The translations under genes were made by a program, and so were the position numbers. From Pseudopyrenochaeta lycopersici (taxonomy: Eukaryota > Ascomycota > Dothideomycetes > Pleosporales > Pseudopyrenochaetaceae): a stretch of DNA of 64,000 nucleotides. The notes under the pieces were generated by a model, which searched no databases, was not told the DNA's origin, and worked only from the letters and a program-made list of their open reading frames with translations. Positions 43,801 to 55,507 of this stretch are shown piece by piece (position 1 is the stretch's first letter; each line of letters begins with the position of its first letter). The DNA lies in the NCBI GenBank assembly GCA_003313425.1, contig NHZP01000026.1, positions 310,001-374,000 on the forward strand, in the 5' to 3' direction.

Positions 43801-46618
43801 ATCAAACGCTACTACAGTGGCTCAGGATTCCAGAGATGTAGCGCCAGATGGAATTAGTAATGCAGCAGGATCTGAGCGCACAATGAAGCGTATTCCACTG
43901 CAGATGTCAAGTCTTTCTGCACATGCGACTGAACCCACGGATGTACCTCGTTCGACTCCCTCGACATTGTCCATAATGTCATCCCAGGTAACTGAACCGA
44001 AGGATGTTCCTCCTTCGACCCCTTCAGCTTTCTCCGCGATCTCATTACAAACAACTGAACCGAAGGATATTCCTCGTCCAACCCCATCGACCTTCTCTAC
44101 GATGTCGTCGCAAGCGACAGAGCCGCTTGTACTGAAGCAGATTGTTCCTCAGCTTTCCGCACTTTCTTTCCATGCTACGGAACCATTCGCGCCACGAGTA
44201 CCTCGCTTACAGATGTCAACATTCTCATCCGGGGCTACTGAACCAATAGAGGTGCCCAAGCCGAGGCCATCGCAATTGTCTTCCTTAACCTTCCAGGCTT
44301 CCCAACCTGCTGAGCCGTCCCGACCGCCACCTTCAACCTTTTCGACGATGTCATCGCAAACGACTGCGCCGGTCGAGCTTCCGAGAGCCGCGCCTTCAGA
44401 ACTATCGGTGCTCTCTTCTCAGACCACCGAGCCTGTACAGCCACGCCAGCGGGCGTTACCTCAAGTATCGGCCATCAAGACACAGCACACCGAACCCGTT
44501 GCAGTACCTGTTATTCTGCCACCTCAACATCATTACTCAACTGTGAAGACGCTCCAAGAAACTCAACCCGAGTCTCCAACGTTGCCATCATTTCTCCCCA
44601 CTCCCACGACTCGACCACCAACGGCGAATCGCATTCGCGCTCCTGTTCTGTCCTTCTCAACTGTCATCACGCAAGATACTGAGCCGTCATTACCTTCGAG
44701 ACCTGTTACTGCGCATAAAGCTGGCTCTGTTCCTTTCGCTACTTCCATAATAGCTGCACAAGCAGAAGATGGAGAGAAGAAACAGTTTACCACCCGCAAT
44801 CCCGGTTTCTTTGATTCTGTACCGCCCTGGAGTAGTGATAAACCATCCGAGCCAGTGCCAATTTCCCCAAGCAGTAGGGATAGCCGTATGCCTCTCACCC
44901 CTATCAGTGCCAACACGGTCTCAAAGACCCCGAGAATCGCAACTGCTGATGGAGGCACTCAGACTATGGTGTCTGCCGAGCAAATTGATAAGTTGTTGCT
45001 GGCTCGAAGTCAACAACGCTATTCTGGGACAATCATCAATGCGGGTGTTGAAAAGTCCTTGTCACCACCACCGTCGCCCAGTAGGAGGAATTCCAATGAG
45101 CCAGGCAGACCTCCAAGGCGTCCTGGTAGCTCTGGAAGCACTCGCTCACGTGCTGCATCTCCCCCGCCACTCCCGCCAGATCACAAAGAAGTCATCGCTG
45201 CGGCCGCCCTCAAGAATTTGCCGCCCATCTCACCTGGGGCAATGGGCCCACCCACGATCCCTGCGTCAGCCTACAAGAAACGACCACAAACACCTTCTAT
45301 CAGAACAAGCAATGCCGCGCCATCCCCTAGAACTGGTGGTACTACACCACGGATGAGACGCCATTCGCAGCGAGGAGACGCCCGGAGTGGAGCATCTTCT
45401 CCAATCAGTCGACGATCATCGCTCTCTTCGTTCACCTCTGAAATCGACCAGCGCTTCAATACTCCAGGCGGACCATCCTTCACACCGGCCGGATTACCGG
45501 CAGGTGCAACGGATCCACGAATGATCCAGGCAATCACCCAGACAATGATTGGCGAGTATCTATGGAAGTACACTCGCAAGACCGGTCGCGAAGGCATGTC
45601 TGAAAACCGTCATCGCCGATTCTTCTGGATTCACCCATACACTAGGACTTTGTATTGGAGTGACAGAGACCCGCAAAGTGCCGGCAAGTCCGAGTTGAAG
45701 GCCAAGAGTGTAGCCATCGAATCCGTACAAGAGGTAGAGGACAACAATCCCCTACCGCCGGGACTCCACCAAAAGAGTTTGCTCGTCACTACACCTGGCC
45801 GTTCTATAAAGTTCACTGCAACCACGGGTCAGCGCCATGAGACTTGGTACAATGCGCTGAATTATTTATGCCAGCGCGTGGGGGAAGGCGAACAGCAACA
45901 GCAAGAGCAGAAGTCGACACCCGTCGATGAGATACAAGACGAGTTCAACGCTGGCTATCGGAGCTCATCGAGGCAGACGGGTCGCTCCAGAGCCTCCATG
46001 TCCTCATACGTTAGTCGAAGAGCCTCTTCTCCGCATCATGCGCAGATACCGACGCTCCGGCCATCAGCCACACCACAACAGCGCTCATCTTCAACTGAAC
46101 CAGCTCAGGGTTCAGTTTCTAGCCGATTCAGTACCATGCTGCGACCCGCATCTGCTATGCGAGGTTCGTTTTCAAGTCGTCAAAGTAGAACTAGCGCGCA
46201 AGAGGCTATCACGTATGAGGAGCCGAGTAACACAAATATGGAACTCGGTCGCGATATCCACGATCACATCGAGCGTGAGATAGATGGCATGCCTAATGTT
46301 AGGGCCTGTTGCGATGGTAAGCCTCTTTTGGCACTGACATTTTAGATTGTGCGTGAGCTAATTTTTATCAAAGGCAAACACGACGTCGCCCACCTCCATC
46401 ACCATTCAGTAAAGGGTCGACCCGGCAGGAATGTTAGCTCTCGACCTTCATTTATTAGCTCTATCAGTTCGCGCTCCCAATCTCGTGCGGACTCCCGCAC
46501 TCAGTCGCGCACCCAGTCACGCACCGAGTCACGCATTGAATCGCACAATGAATCGCGCAATGAGCGAATTCGCCACGAAACTGAGATGGAAGCAGCGAAC
46601 TATGGCGCTGGTGCCTAA
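40844..46618 (+). CDS. apsA: Cortical anchor protein of the ApsA/Num1/Mcp5 family
   Basis: Homologues (A. nidulans ApsA, yeast Num1, fission yeast Mcp5) sit at the cell cortex, bind phosphoinositides through a C-terminal PH domain and anchor dynein for nuclear migration. Exon 1 (40844-46316) and exon 2 (46374-46618) join in frame to give 1905 residues. An N-terminal coiled coil spans about residues 50-440, with many leucine/glutamate heptads. An Asp/Glu and Ser/Thr-rich part follows, then about 23 diverged copies of a 20-25-residue repeat (residues about 740-1280). The PH domain lies near residues 1565-1690 (IGEYLWKYTRKTGREG, RRFFWIHPYTRTLYWSD, IKFTATTGQRHETWYNAL). Retaining the last intron would end the protein 9 residues after the splice site. 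A three-codon uORF precedes the start. The tail carries short SRTQSRT-type repeats. Confidence 0.88.
43066..44690 (+). repeat. Coding repeat array inside the ApsA-like gene
   Basis: About 23 degenerate copies of a 60-75-bp unit encode the pattern [M/F/I/L]-S-[S/T]-[L/V/M]-[S/T]-[A/S]-[Q/H]-x-T-E-P followed by a Pro-rich spacer such as VPRPTPS. Neighbouring copies near 43425-43580 are the most alike (MSSVTAHDTEPRAVP, MSSVTAHNTEPRAVP), which points to recent local duplication. One unit around 43765-43880 is strongly degraded. Confidence 0.8.
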
Positions 46619-48165
46619 CCTCTCCACTGCATCTCGAGCACTTCCTTTGCAATTTCTTTTCATGTTTATTCCGATAATACCACACACTCATTGTCATCTT
46701 GCCTGACTAACAGTCTTTTTACTTAGTCCTGAACATATCATCTGGGAAGCATTCCCTGTCTCCTATGTATTTGTCCATCAATTTTTCCGCTTGTGGGCAT
46801 CGTATCTCATTATGGGTTCGAACGAAGAAGCAATTGAAGCTGGGATGGGGGTTGAAGGGGGTTTGGGCGTGGCGTTTAACGGCAAAGCACTGTTGGACTG
46901 ATCTTCGCAACAAGCTCGACTGGGGATGGAGCTGGTCCACCGAGACGACTAGAACATCCTAAGGGGTATATCACGACGCTTTTCCTTGCACATACCTTCT
47001 GGCCGTCTTCTACTTCTCAAGATCCCTTCTCAGACCGGCGTGTAACACAACCATCTCAACCTCGGTCTTCTTGCTTTTTTGTTCGCATTCGACTTTCCTG
47101 TTAGTATTCTTAAGGATGGAGTATCACATAATGTCTGTTCGGCGGTATTGGAGATCTTGCGCTGATGGCCAAGGGTCAATTTGATAGCGAGATGAATAAA
47201 GAAAGATATAAATTGCGAACTATTGTCCAGTGTCACTGTGTTGATAACAATCAAGAACAGACATATGAACTAACGGAGAAAACCACCTAGCATCGGGCAG
47301 GCGACTACGGAATATGAAACATGGTAGATGCTTTCTGTAAGTTTACTGATCCCGTGCCCCCCGCTCGTTCGTCCGCCACAGTTGAGCCCACAAATTTGCA
47401 TAAGCACTGTTCGCCCGCTAAAGTTATACTTGCAATGTAAGCCCTCATTGATCGGCGGATCATTCCGACATCACGATTAGAAATGAAGTTGGGCTCAGAA
47501 GGCATTACGCGGAAGACCGGTGGCATGACAGATGGGCAGTCTTCCGTGTCTGGGGTAGGCTCATGTCCAACCATGGTTGTCGGCTCACGCTCCGAACCGT
47601 TGAACTAGAGACTTGGCTCCCGCGTCATAGACCACAAGTAGCATCGGATCAACGCTGAAACGGAGGCCCGCCGAAGAACGACCTTACTTTGCGAAATGTC
47701 CGACGTGCAACTCGGCACTCCCAAGCGGTGTTTCAGGGGTGGCGAATCCCCAGGGCTTCCTTGCTTTTGAGTCCAGCTTAGATCAAAAGTTGGATAAATC
47801 GACCCATTTGCACGTCCACCCATAGCGGATGTGGATGGGTTTCGAACGCGAAGCCCAACTCTGTTCAGGTGAGACGTGGTCACTGCGACGCCCCAAGCCA
47901 TTGGATTCTGCGCGGACATATAGGGCCGAAGCGATACGGCATGGCCAGGATAATTGTCGACAAAAGAGAGTAGGTACAGAAAAGATAATCGCCCGTTATG
48001 AAGCTCGTGACGGACTCCATTTCTCACGTATCTCTCTCTCCTTTTTAATCAACTTTCTCATAATTAACTTGGGCAAAACGGCTTCTCAGCGGGCTGGGAT
48101 ATGACTGTGAACCCATTGTTTCTTGCTTAAAACAGTACCTTTCCCTTTTTTTTTTCTCTTCGGTC
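46619..48165. other. 1.5-kb spacer
   Basis: It holds the 3' UTR of the ApsA-like gene and the promoter of the MFS transporter. The minus-strand 140-residue frame at 47605-48027 shows no family signature and is not called. No repeat or RNA gene was recognised. Confidence 0.45.
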
Positions 48166-50016
48166 ATGGCTTCTATAGAACAAGGGCTGTATCCGGAAGG
48201 CGAGCTGGCCCAAACGCCCCTTGCTACACCGCTGGGGAAGCCTCACATCGTCTCCACCGCCAGCAGCGATGAGGATGTCGAAGCAATGCCATCCTTCAAC
48301 AACGAGTCGGTGTCTGCTTCGGAAAAACGGCGAAAGCACGAGTCGTATAATGGGTCTGGCAGCGTCTTCCTCATCACTGGAACAGGGAAGACCCTCAAGC
48401 TACCTGTGCCTTCCGACAGTCCGGCAGACCCTTTGGGATGGGGATCATGGAAAAGAGCAGGTGCTTTCTTAGCTGTATACTGGTACTCGATTGTCTCTCT
48501 CGCTGTAACTCAAGCCGTTAGCATGATGCTGTTGGAGATCTCTCATGAATTCGAACTAGACGTAAGTTCTTTTGCGCAGGAGAATAGCACCGTCTCTGAC
48601 CGATATTCAGGATATCAAGCCATGGCATATGGAGACCCTTGTGACCGCACCCACGTTGTTCATGGGAATTGGAGCCTTTGTGTGGATACCATTGACGATC
48701 GGACTGGGCCGTCGCCCCGTCTTCGTTTTGGCATCTTCGGGAATGGTTGTCGCAACGATCGGAGCCGGGAGTGCGCGGACCTTTCAGCAACTACTCGGCT
48801 GTTTGTGCTTTCTCGGGCTCGGAGAAGGTTTCGCTCTTACTGCTGTTCGTGCTACCTTCTTGCTTGCTACCAGACCTCCCATGCTAATGTCCTCCAGGCC
48901 ATGTTAATCGTAATTGACATGTCGTACATCGATGACAGACCCAAAGCTATTGCGCTTCTTTGGTGCATCACCGGCTTTGTTGGCACCACACTCGTGGCCA
49001 TCGTTCCTTACATGTCGGATCACGGCCACCAATGGCGCCAGTACTTTCATTACTGGTCAATCCCTATGATCGTTTCTTTGCTACTAGTGGTCTTCCTATA
49101 CCCTGAGACCTACTTCAAACGTCCAACAGTCGCCTTTGATGGTCTTATCCTCGTACAGAGCGCAACCGAGAAGCTTACTGTCTTCAAAGATACTGAGGCC
49201 GATTCGGAACTCTATCGCGACCTACCAGAAATGCCTCATGGACGTGGTCTTGCCGGATATTTGAGGCGCTTCGGTATCTGCCGATCACCTGTTGCATCGT
49301 GGACCTCTATGGTCCGATCGTATATCCAAATCACCTTCTGCATAATCAACCCGCTCATCTTCTGGGTATTCATTGCCGCCGCATTCAACTTTGCGGGTAT
49401 GATGTTCATCGGCGCTACATACGCACGCATCCTGAAAGCCGCCCCGTACAATCTTCCATCGGGCCTAATCACTCCGGTCAATATTTCGGCGGGTGTTGGC
49501 TCTCTTGTTGCTTACCCTATTGGTATACTGCCAATCAAGAAAATGCTTGACTATCTCACGAAGCGTAACGGTGGCGTCCGTGAGGCAGAACACTATCTCG
49601 TTTCACTCATCTTGCCAATTATTACAGGCGCATTGAGCACGTTGATCTACGGTTTGGCCGTACGTTTCAGTGCCCATTTTGCCGTCTACTATCTTGCCTA
49701 CGGCCTGAACGGTTTCTCCTGGGTTACTTTCTCAGTGGGCACCATACTGTGGGTCACTGAGGCGTTTCCACGTTGGGCTGCTCCTGCGCTTGCGGTAGTG
49801 GGTGGTGGGTGTTATCTAACCAGCTTCTTCATGAGTTTCGCGCTTGTGCCTTGGATTGCTGCACATGGCTACAAGTTGGTGGGGATAGAGCTTACGATCT
49901 TGCAAGTCGCAAGCGGTGTAATTGCACTACCAATTGCATTCTGGGGAAAGAGCGCACGACAGGCGATTCATGGCCGGTGGGCGAACGACCGCGGTGGAGC
50001 GTTGAGACCATTGTAG
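48166..50016 (+). CDS. Major facilitator superfamily transporter
   Basis: A twelve-span MFS permease of 582 residues. Exons 48166-48561, 48611-48844 and 48898-50016 join in frame. The first intron is canonical (GTAAGT...TTCAG). The second, 53 nt, needs a GTTCGT donor to keep frame, with a good TGCTAATG branch region. A long Ser/Glu-rich cytosolic N-terminus (about 105 residues) precedes the first span, at WKRAGAFLAVYWYSIVSLAV. The loop between spans 2 and 3 has GLGRRPVFVL, the MFS signature position. The later half includes FWVFIAAAFNFAGMMFIGATY and FAVYYLAYGLNGFSWVTFSVG. The layout resembles DHA1-type drug or polyamine exporters, but the substrate is not predictable. Confidence 0.85.
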   Translation: MASIEQGLYPEGELAQTPLATPLGKPHIVSTASSDEDVEAMPSFNNESVSASEKRRKHESYNGSGSVFLITGTGKTLKLPVPSDSPADPLGWGSWKRAGAFLAVYWYSIVSLAVTQAVSMMLLEISHEFELDVSSFAQENSTVSDRYSGYQAMAYGDPCDRTHVVHGNWSLCVDTIDDRTGPSPRLRFGIFGNGCRNDRSRECADLSATTRLFVLSRARRRFRSYCCSCYLLACYQTSHANVLQAMLIVIDMSYIDDRPKAIALLWCITGFVGTTLVAIVPYMSDHGHQWRQYFHYWSIPMIVSLLLVVFLYPETYFKRPTVAFDGLILVQSATEKLTVFKDTEADSELYRDLPEMPHGRGLAGYLRRFGICRSPVASWTSMVRSYIQITFCIINPLIFWVFIAAAFNFAGMMFIGATYARILKAAPYNLPSGLITPVNISAGVGSLVAYPIGILPIKKMLDYLTKRNGGVREAEHYLVSLILPIITGALSTLIYGLAVRFSAHFAVYYLAYGLNGFSWVTFSVGTILWVTEAFPRWAAPALAVVGGGCYLTSFFMSFALVPWIAAHGYKLVGIELTILQVASGVIALPIAFWGKSARQAIHGRWANDRGGALRPL

Positions 50017-50767
50017 ATATGTATCTGAAGAAGGGTTGAGATTCTCGAGTCGAAGCCAAACTGTAGCCGGCGATCACGTATGTCCATGAGAGTGACGCCT
50101 CCTAATCAACCATCAGTTTTTCGCATTTTTTGGTCTCCATTTCGTATACGCCACCACTCGTATTTGTTGAAAGTGAGGTCCGTACAGCAAAATTGAAGGG
50201 GAAGGAAAGTGATTGAAGGAAGTAACAAGCGAAAGCGAGACGGCAGGTATGTATACACAAAGTCAGGCCGTTTCACCAGTCCTGCCCAGAAGCATGACTG
50301 TCTCACCAAAAGCTTTCAAAATTGCTTCATTTCTTGAATAGACTTGATATCTCACCGAACCGGGGCCTCCTTGAAACTAATAACAACGCCAAGCAGATTC
50401 TGCCGTGTGCCACCGCCCCGGTTGAAGCTGTTCGAAACAACCAAACTTTCGCTCTCGGCCAACGCGTCCAGCTCCCACAAAACAACGTCGTCATCGCCGT
50501 GCGCACCTTCCATGTACCATCGACCTTTCCCTTCTGCGACTGCGGGCAGCTTTCTGTTTGTTTACCATAGACTTTCGCAAGGCGCGACCCACGCTTAATA
50601 GTTTCACCCATACCACTTTCAACCCGTCAAAAGGCACACAACCACGCTCTTCTTACAAACACTGCAACCAACTAATTAGCGCCTCTCTTACCATCTACTA
50701 CTATTGCGCTACACATACACATACGCGCACACCCGACCGCGGACGATAACCATTTCCCACCGCAATC
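50017..50767. other. Spacer between MFS gene and ISY1
   Basis: It carries the 3' UTR of the transporter gene and the promoter and leader of ISY1, with a C/A-rich pyrimidine-type leader near 50590-50760. No gene is seen. Confidence 0.45.
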
Positions 50768-51523
50768 ATGGCACGCAATTCTGAAAAGGCGCATAGCATG
50801 CTCTTCCGCTTCCGCGCTGCGCAAGCCGCCGAAGCAGGTATAATCGATATATCTCGCACCCGGCGCCCCAAACTAATTACATCGGTGACCTCGATCCCTG
50901 TGTGCGAAAAATGGCGCGGCCAGGTCCTCAAAGAGATCAGCCGGAAAGTCACAAAGATACAAGACGAAGCGCTTTCAGACTACCAGATCCGAGACCTAAA
51001 CGACGAGATCAACAAGCTGATGCGCGAGAAGCACATGTGGGAGAGCCAGATCAGGGGACTGGGCGGGCCGAACTATATGAGAGGTGGAAGGGTACTGGAT
51101 GAAGAGGGAAGGGAGGTGCCCGGTGGTGGCAAGGGGTACAGATATTTTGGCCGCGCAAAGGACTTACCTGGTGTCAAGGAGCTGTTTGAGCGACAGTCGC
51201 GACCAGAGGATGATATGAATAAGGGGCATGAGAAGAGGAGTGAGCTCAGACAGAAAGTGGATGCAGGATACTATGGGTACAACCTCGACGAAGAAGACGG
51301 CACACTACTAGCGTACGAGCGCGCGCAAGAGAAGGAGGCATGGGACAACTTCATGGTCCTGGGCGATGATCTGAACGACAAGCCGTCCAAGTTCCAGAGA
51401 GAGTGGATGGAGCTACCCGGCGACGCAGGAGACGGCGTGCGGTGGCGCGTCCCTTCGCTTGAGGAGGTGAATGATGAGCTCGTGGAACGGAGGAGAAGAA
51501 AGCTGCTTGAGAAACTTGGTTGA
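50768..51523 (+). CDS. isy1: Pre-mRNA-splicing factor ISY1
   Basis: ISY1 is an NTC-associated spliceosome subunit that lies near the active site in the C complex and influences splicing fidelity. The intronless frame gives 251 residues. The family N-terminus is nearly intact: MARNSEKAHSMLFRFRAAQ, then RRPKLITSV and VCEKWRGQVLKEISRKVTKI. Helical stretches with LNDEINKLMREKHMWE and GPNYMRGG follow. The C-terminal part GYYGYNLDEEDG plus the tail LVERRRRKLLEKLG matches the long fungal forms. It is convergent with CCT8, with 356 bp between their stop codons. Confidence 0.96.
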   Translation: MARNSEKAHSMLFRFRAAQAAEAGIIDISRTRRPKLITSVTSIPVCEKWRGQVLKEISRKVTKIQDEALSDYQIRDLNDEINKLMREKHMWESQIRGLGGPNYMRGGRVLDEEGREVPGGGKGYRYFGRAKDLPGVKELFERQSRPEDDMNKGHEKRSELRQKVDAGYYGYNLDEEDGTLLAYERAQEKEAWDNFMVLGDDLNDKPSKFQREWMELPGDAGDGVRWRVPSLEEVNDELVERRRRKLLEKLG

Positions 51524-51879
51524 GCAAGCGAACCACACTCGCACATGACGCGATATTCCATTGGAGTTTTGATACTGTCTTTCACTAATACCAGGTCTGC
51601 TGGTTTCACTATTAGTAGGAGGAGAACAGGGCGAAAGACTGATACCCTTGCCGAGCGATCGGAGACGCAGAAGCTCATAATGTACATCATCATCGATATC
51701 ACCGGACAGCAAGAGCTGTGTCGAAACCAGACATATGTAGTGTAACATCATTCTCAAACAAGGCTTGACTTTGATTGTTAAAAGTGAACATTTTGTCATT
51801 GTGCCACAGCGGTGCCACTTCATGTCATTCATTATACATGCTCAGTGTTTGTGCTCATGGTATCTAGTCAGGCCCATAT
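51524..51879. other. Convergent 3' spacer ISY1/CCT8
   Basis: The 356-bp stretch between two facing stop codons holds both 3' UTRs. No other feature was recognised. Confidence 0.5.
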
Positions 51880-53658
51880 CTAATCATCTTGATCCCAGTT
51901 GCCCTGCTGTGCCTTTCCAGGCATCTTCGGTCCACCAGCTTGCCTTGCAACAATAATCTGGTCAACGCTAAGGATAGTTCGTGCAGCTTCAGTTGCCAAC
52001 TTGATAGCCCAGCTTTTGCTGACCCACAAATCTAGAATACCCTCTTCTTTGGCATCGAGAGTGCCGGTGTTGTCATCGTTCTCAATGTCGACACCGATGG
52101 ACCACTCGTCGTCTTTTCGGCCTTTCTGTGCGGCGTGTGCAGAGTATAGCCTGGCAAGGACTTCGGTTGCGTCGAGACCAGCAGACTCAGCAAGAGTTCG
52201 TGGGATAACCTCAAAGGCTTCGCCAAATTTGCGGATCGAGTACTGTGCGAGCCCGGGTGTCTTGTCTGCGATAGCCTTGATCCTCTCGATGAGTTGCATC
52301 TCTGTAGCTCCTGCACCGGCAACTAATCGAGGGTCCCGGGTAATTGCCTTGACCACGTTGACGCCATCATCAATGGCTCGCTCGACGTCGTCGAGGTGGT
52401 TCTGGGTAGCACCTCGCAATACAAGAGTAGCTGTCCGTGTCTGCTCATTTTCCTGCCTGAACACTGTGACACGATCACCGCCAATCTCCAGAGTCTCGAC
52501 AACGTCAATGGTACCCATCTCATCTGGCATGGGAGCTCCGAGACGAGCGAGCGGCGTGGCACCAACCACGCGGCACAACCGACGGAGTTCGAATTTGGAG
52601 AGGACTTTGATGACCAGAATATTGTAGCGGTTCAGGTAGTGGAGTGCCAATTCTCCGATCGTGGATCCGGCAACAACGACACGCAAGCCAGAGTCATGTA
52701 GCTCCTTAATAATCTGCTCGACTTGCTGCTCCTCGCCCTTGGTGAAGTCCATCATCTCCTTTGCATTGTGTAGCAGAACCGTACCCTTCGTCTCTGTTTG
52801 TGAGATGTCCACTGGACATGAGAATACTCCGACCTTAGCCTTGCTGGCCTTTGTGATGATACCGTCTGGCTGTCTTGGGAATACCATGCCCTTGACGACC
52901 TTGCTCTGCTCCAGACTGCCGCCCATGATCTTGACTACTCGGATGTTGTCGACGTTGAAGTTGATCGGGTTCTTGGGAAGAACAGCAAGGACGGCTTCGG
53001 AAACGAGACCGGCGAGGAAGTCTTCATTGCCGGACTGCTTTGCAGCGACGACGGTGCGGATCGCTTTACTCAGCTCTTCCTGGTCGCGGATGTCTTCGAC
53101 CTTGTCGCAAACCAGCTCTGAGTCCTGATTAGCCCTGGCCATATACACTATGCTTCCAAGTGCTACGTACCCTCTAGAGTCTTTTGCGCCGCATTCTGTG
53201 CCTTCTCATAGCCCAACACAATATCACTGGTCTTGAGGCCCATCCGTATCAGCTCCTCGGCCTTCTTCAGCAGCTCGCCCGCTAGAATGATAACCAAATT
53301 GGTCGCGTCACCCATCTCTGCTTCTTGCTGCTGGCTGGCCATGACCACCAACTTTGCTGCGGGGTGGACAACCTCCAGCTCCCGCAATATTGTCGCGGCG
53401 TCTGAGGTCAGAATCATTTTCTGGAGGTGATTTATGACGATCTTGTTCCGTCCATAGGGTCCAAGAGATGTCTGGACGGTCTGGGCAATCGTTCGGCAGG
53501 CGTCGATATTGCGAATAACCGCTCCATCTTCGGCGTCGTAGCTGTCGTGGGGCGATTAGCTTTGTATACACCATGATGGTGGGGTAAATGTGGCAGTACT
53601 TCTGGTAACCCTGCTTGAAAAGCCCGGCATTAGGAGCGTTTGGTATCGAGAGAGACAT
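51880..53658 (-). CDS. cct8: T-complex protein 1 subunit theta (CCT8)
   Basis: CCT8 is one of eight paralogous subunits of the cytosolic TRiC/CCT chaperonin that folds actin and tubulin. Exons 53600-53658, 53171-53541 and 51880-53117 join in frame to give 555 residues (yeast 568). Group II chaperonin motifs are present: SLGPYGRNKIVINHL near the N-terminus, the nucleotide-binding GDATNLVIILAGELL, and the late ATP-site stretch RDPRLVAGAGATEM. The family-typical IRKFGEAFEVIPRTLAESAG and a C-terminal IIVARQAGGPK complete the match. The second intron's acceptor was set at CTCAG (53118-53122), which restores the frame as LEELVCDKVED; the earlier AATCAG would not. It is divergent from the mL46 gene. 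Confidence 0.96.
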
Positions 53659-54381
53659 TTTGTCTGAAAATGAGGGGTATCTCGAAGTTGCGGTGGTATG
53701 CCTGGAAGCTCTTCGCGGACGCGTCCCAAATTTCGTAAATGCCAAGACGTGGTCGGTGGAAGTTAACACCGATCAAATTCACGAAGTTGAGAGTTTCACA
53801 AAAGTGCAGCGGCATTGACAGATGCAGATCAACTGTGGGTCATGTTTTCACGGCTGTGAGCGAATATTGGGACAAATACTGTGACGCAGTCTTGAGCCTG
53901 AATCGAATCGCGTACATGCAATATGTGCATATCAGCGTAAAGCATGGCAAAGAATCACAAAGGAAAGGCACAGAAACAAGCCGCTGTGCCCAGGTAAGAC
54001 ATCAGTAGAGAGCATTCATGGGCTCATCAAGGGTCCAACAAGGGTCTATGCAAGACGCTTTCACGGCGCATATGAATGTGAGCAAAATCTATCTAGCCGT
54101 ACACCGTAGAACTTGTGAAGGTACCGCTAGCGAAAAAGACTGCTCAATTCCTCTGGGCACCGCTAAATGACCAGAATCTCATGACAATGCGAGTATACTG
54201 GGGATAAGGATAGGTGCCGGAATGAAGATGAAGACTTGTAGAGGGTCGCGCGGAAGTTTTTGATAGAGCTCGGTATGCTTAGTCATGGCTGCGCTAAGCC
54301 GAATGCACTTCCGCTCCCCGAACTTTTCTGAGATCTTGAGATGGTCGGAGACGACATCGAAGTGTGACGCGCAGAGGAAAT
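53659..54381. promoter_or_regulatory. Divergent promoter region CCT8 / mL46
   Basis: The 723-bp stretch between two opposed starts should hold both promoters. Short open frames across it have no recognisable content. Confidence 0.45.
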
Positions 54382-55507
54382 ATGAACGCGGGTCAGCAAA
54401 CGACGAGGCGGTTGGCCTCCAAAGCTGGTAACAACATCAATTGCGATTGAGCAGAATGACGGGCTGATGAAAACAGGACGATCAATATGCCGCTCATGTA
54501 GAGACACCGTCGCTCGCAACACATACGCTACAGCAGCAGCAGTCCAAACCGAGGACTCGACTGCTCAGCATATACCTCCTGTTGCCCAAGCCTCCCCATC
54601 AACGTCTTATGCCGTCAATGCCGGTGTCGTCCTCTCCCGCCCACCGCAAATAACACGCGACCTACACCCATTCGAAGCCTCCTTCTTCCTCTACCAACGG
54701 CGACTCAATGAACGTCTCGCCCTACCATTTACACGCTACTTCTACTTCAAGAAACGTACGCCTGCAGATTTAGAATGGAAACGGAAAATGAAGCAGCGCC
54801 TGACTCCCGCGCGGGACATTGGGCGATACCAGGGCTATGGCGATGAGGCATGGAACGACGAGGTGCTTGTTGGTGCAAAGGAAAGTGAATTTGAGCACCA
54901 GGTGAGCAAATTGATCGAAGACGCCGAAAATTCTGGCGCTGAGCCTGGCGCTGCGGATACGCCTGGAGCGAAAAAGATTGAGCGCGAAGCGGTGGATCGG
55001 CCAATGCCGCGCATCACCGAGGCGGATGAGAAGGGCGACCTGAAGAGTCTGAATCGTGCACTACAGAGGACGCTATATCTGTTGGTGAAGAACAAAGAGG
55101 GGCGGTGGGAATTCCCACAAGATAGGTTGAAGGAGGAGAATCTCCATGGAGTAAGTCTTTGATCTTCCTCCACCGACTTTCCGAATTTTTGTCACTGACA
55201 ATGAAATAAGGCAGCACACCGCATCATTTCCCAAACCGGCGGCCCAAATATGAACACCTGGCTCGTAGGCCATGTTCCCATCGGCCATCACCAGTCCAAC
55301 TACAGAGAGCCCCAACCCTCAGGCCTCCTCAGCGAACAAGGCGCGAAGACCTTCTTCTTGAAGGCGCGCATTATGGCTGGCCAAGTCAACTTGAAGGAAA
55401 ACCAGCTTGGCCTTCAGGACTTCAAGTGGCTCGCTAAAGATGAGCTGAAGAAAGAAGTCGACGGCAACTACTGGCGCTCGATCAAGAATATGCTGGCCGA
55501 GCGGTGA
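54382..55507 (+). CDS. Mitochondrial large-subunit ribosomal protein mL46 (yeast Mrpl17)
   Basis: mL46 is a mitoribosome protein with a Nudix-like fold that has lost hydrolase activity. I join 54382-54427, 54477-55150 and 55211-55507, giving 338 residues. The first exon is inferred. It adds MNAGQQTTRRLASKAG to give a basic, Ser/Thr/Arg-rich presequence that suits mitochondrial import. The 49-nt intron runs from GTAACA to ACAG. Starting instead at the ATG at 54467 (MKTGRSICR) gives 331 residues and needs no intron. Family blocks include LHPFEASFFLYQRRLNERLA, PARDIGRYQGYGDEAWNDEV and, in the last exon, AAHRIISQTGGPNMNTWLVG and KTFFLKARIMAGQVNL. Confidence 0.9.

Noticed and set aside
47830..47865. 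T-loop-like GTTTCGAAC sequence that could suggest a tRNA
   Set aside because: No complementary T-arm, anticodon arm or acceptor stem could be assembled on either strand.
47605..48027. 140-residue minus-strand frame in the spacer before the MFS gene
   Set aside because: No recognisable signature, and it overlaps other frames of similar size on the other strand.
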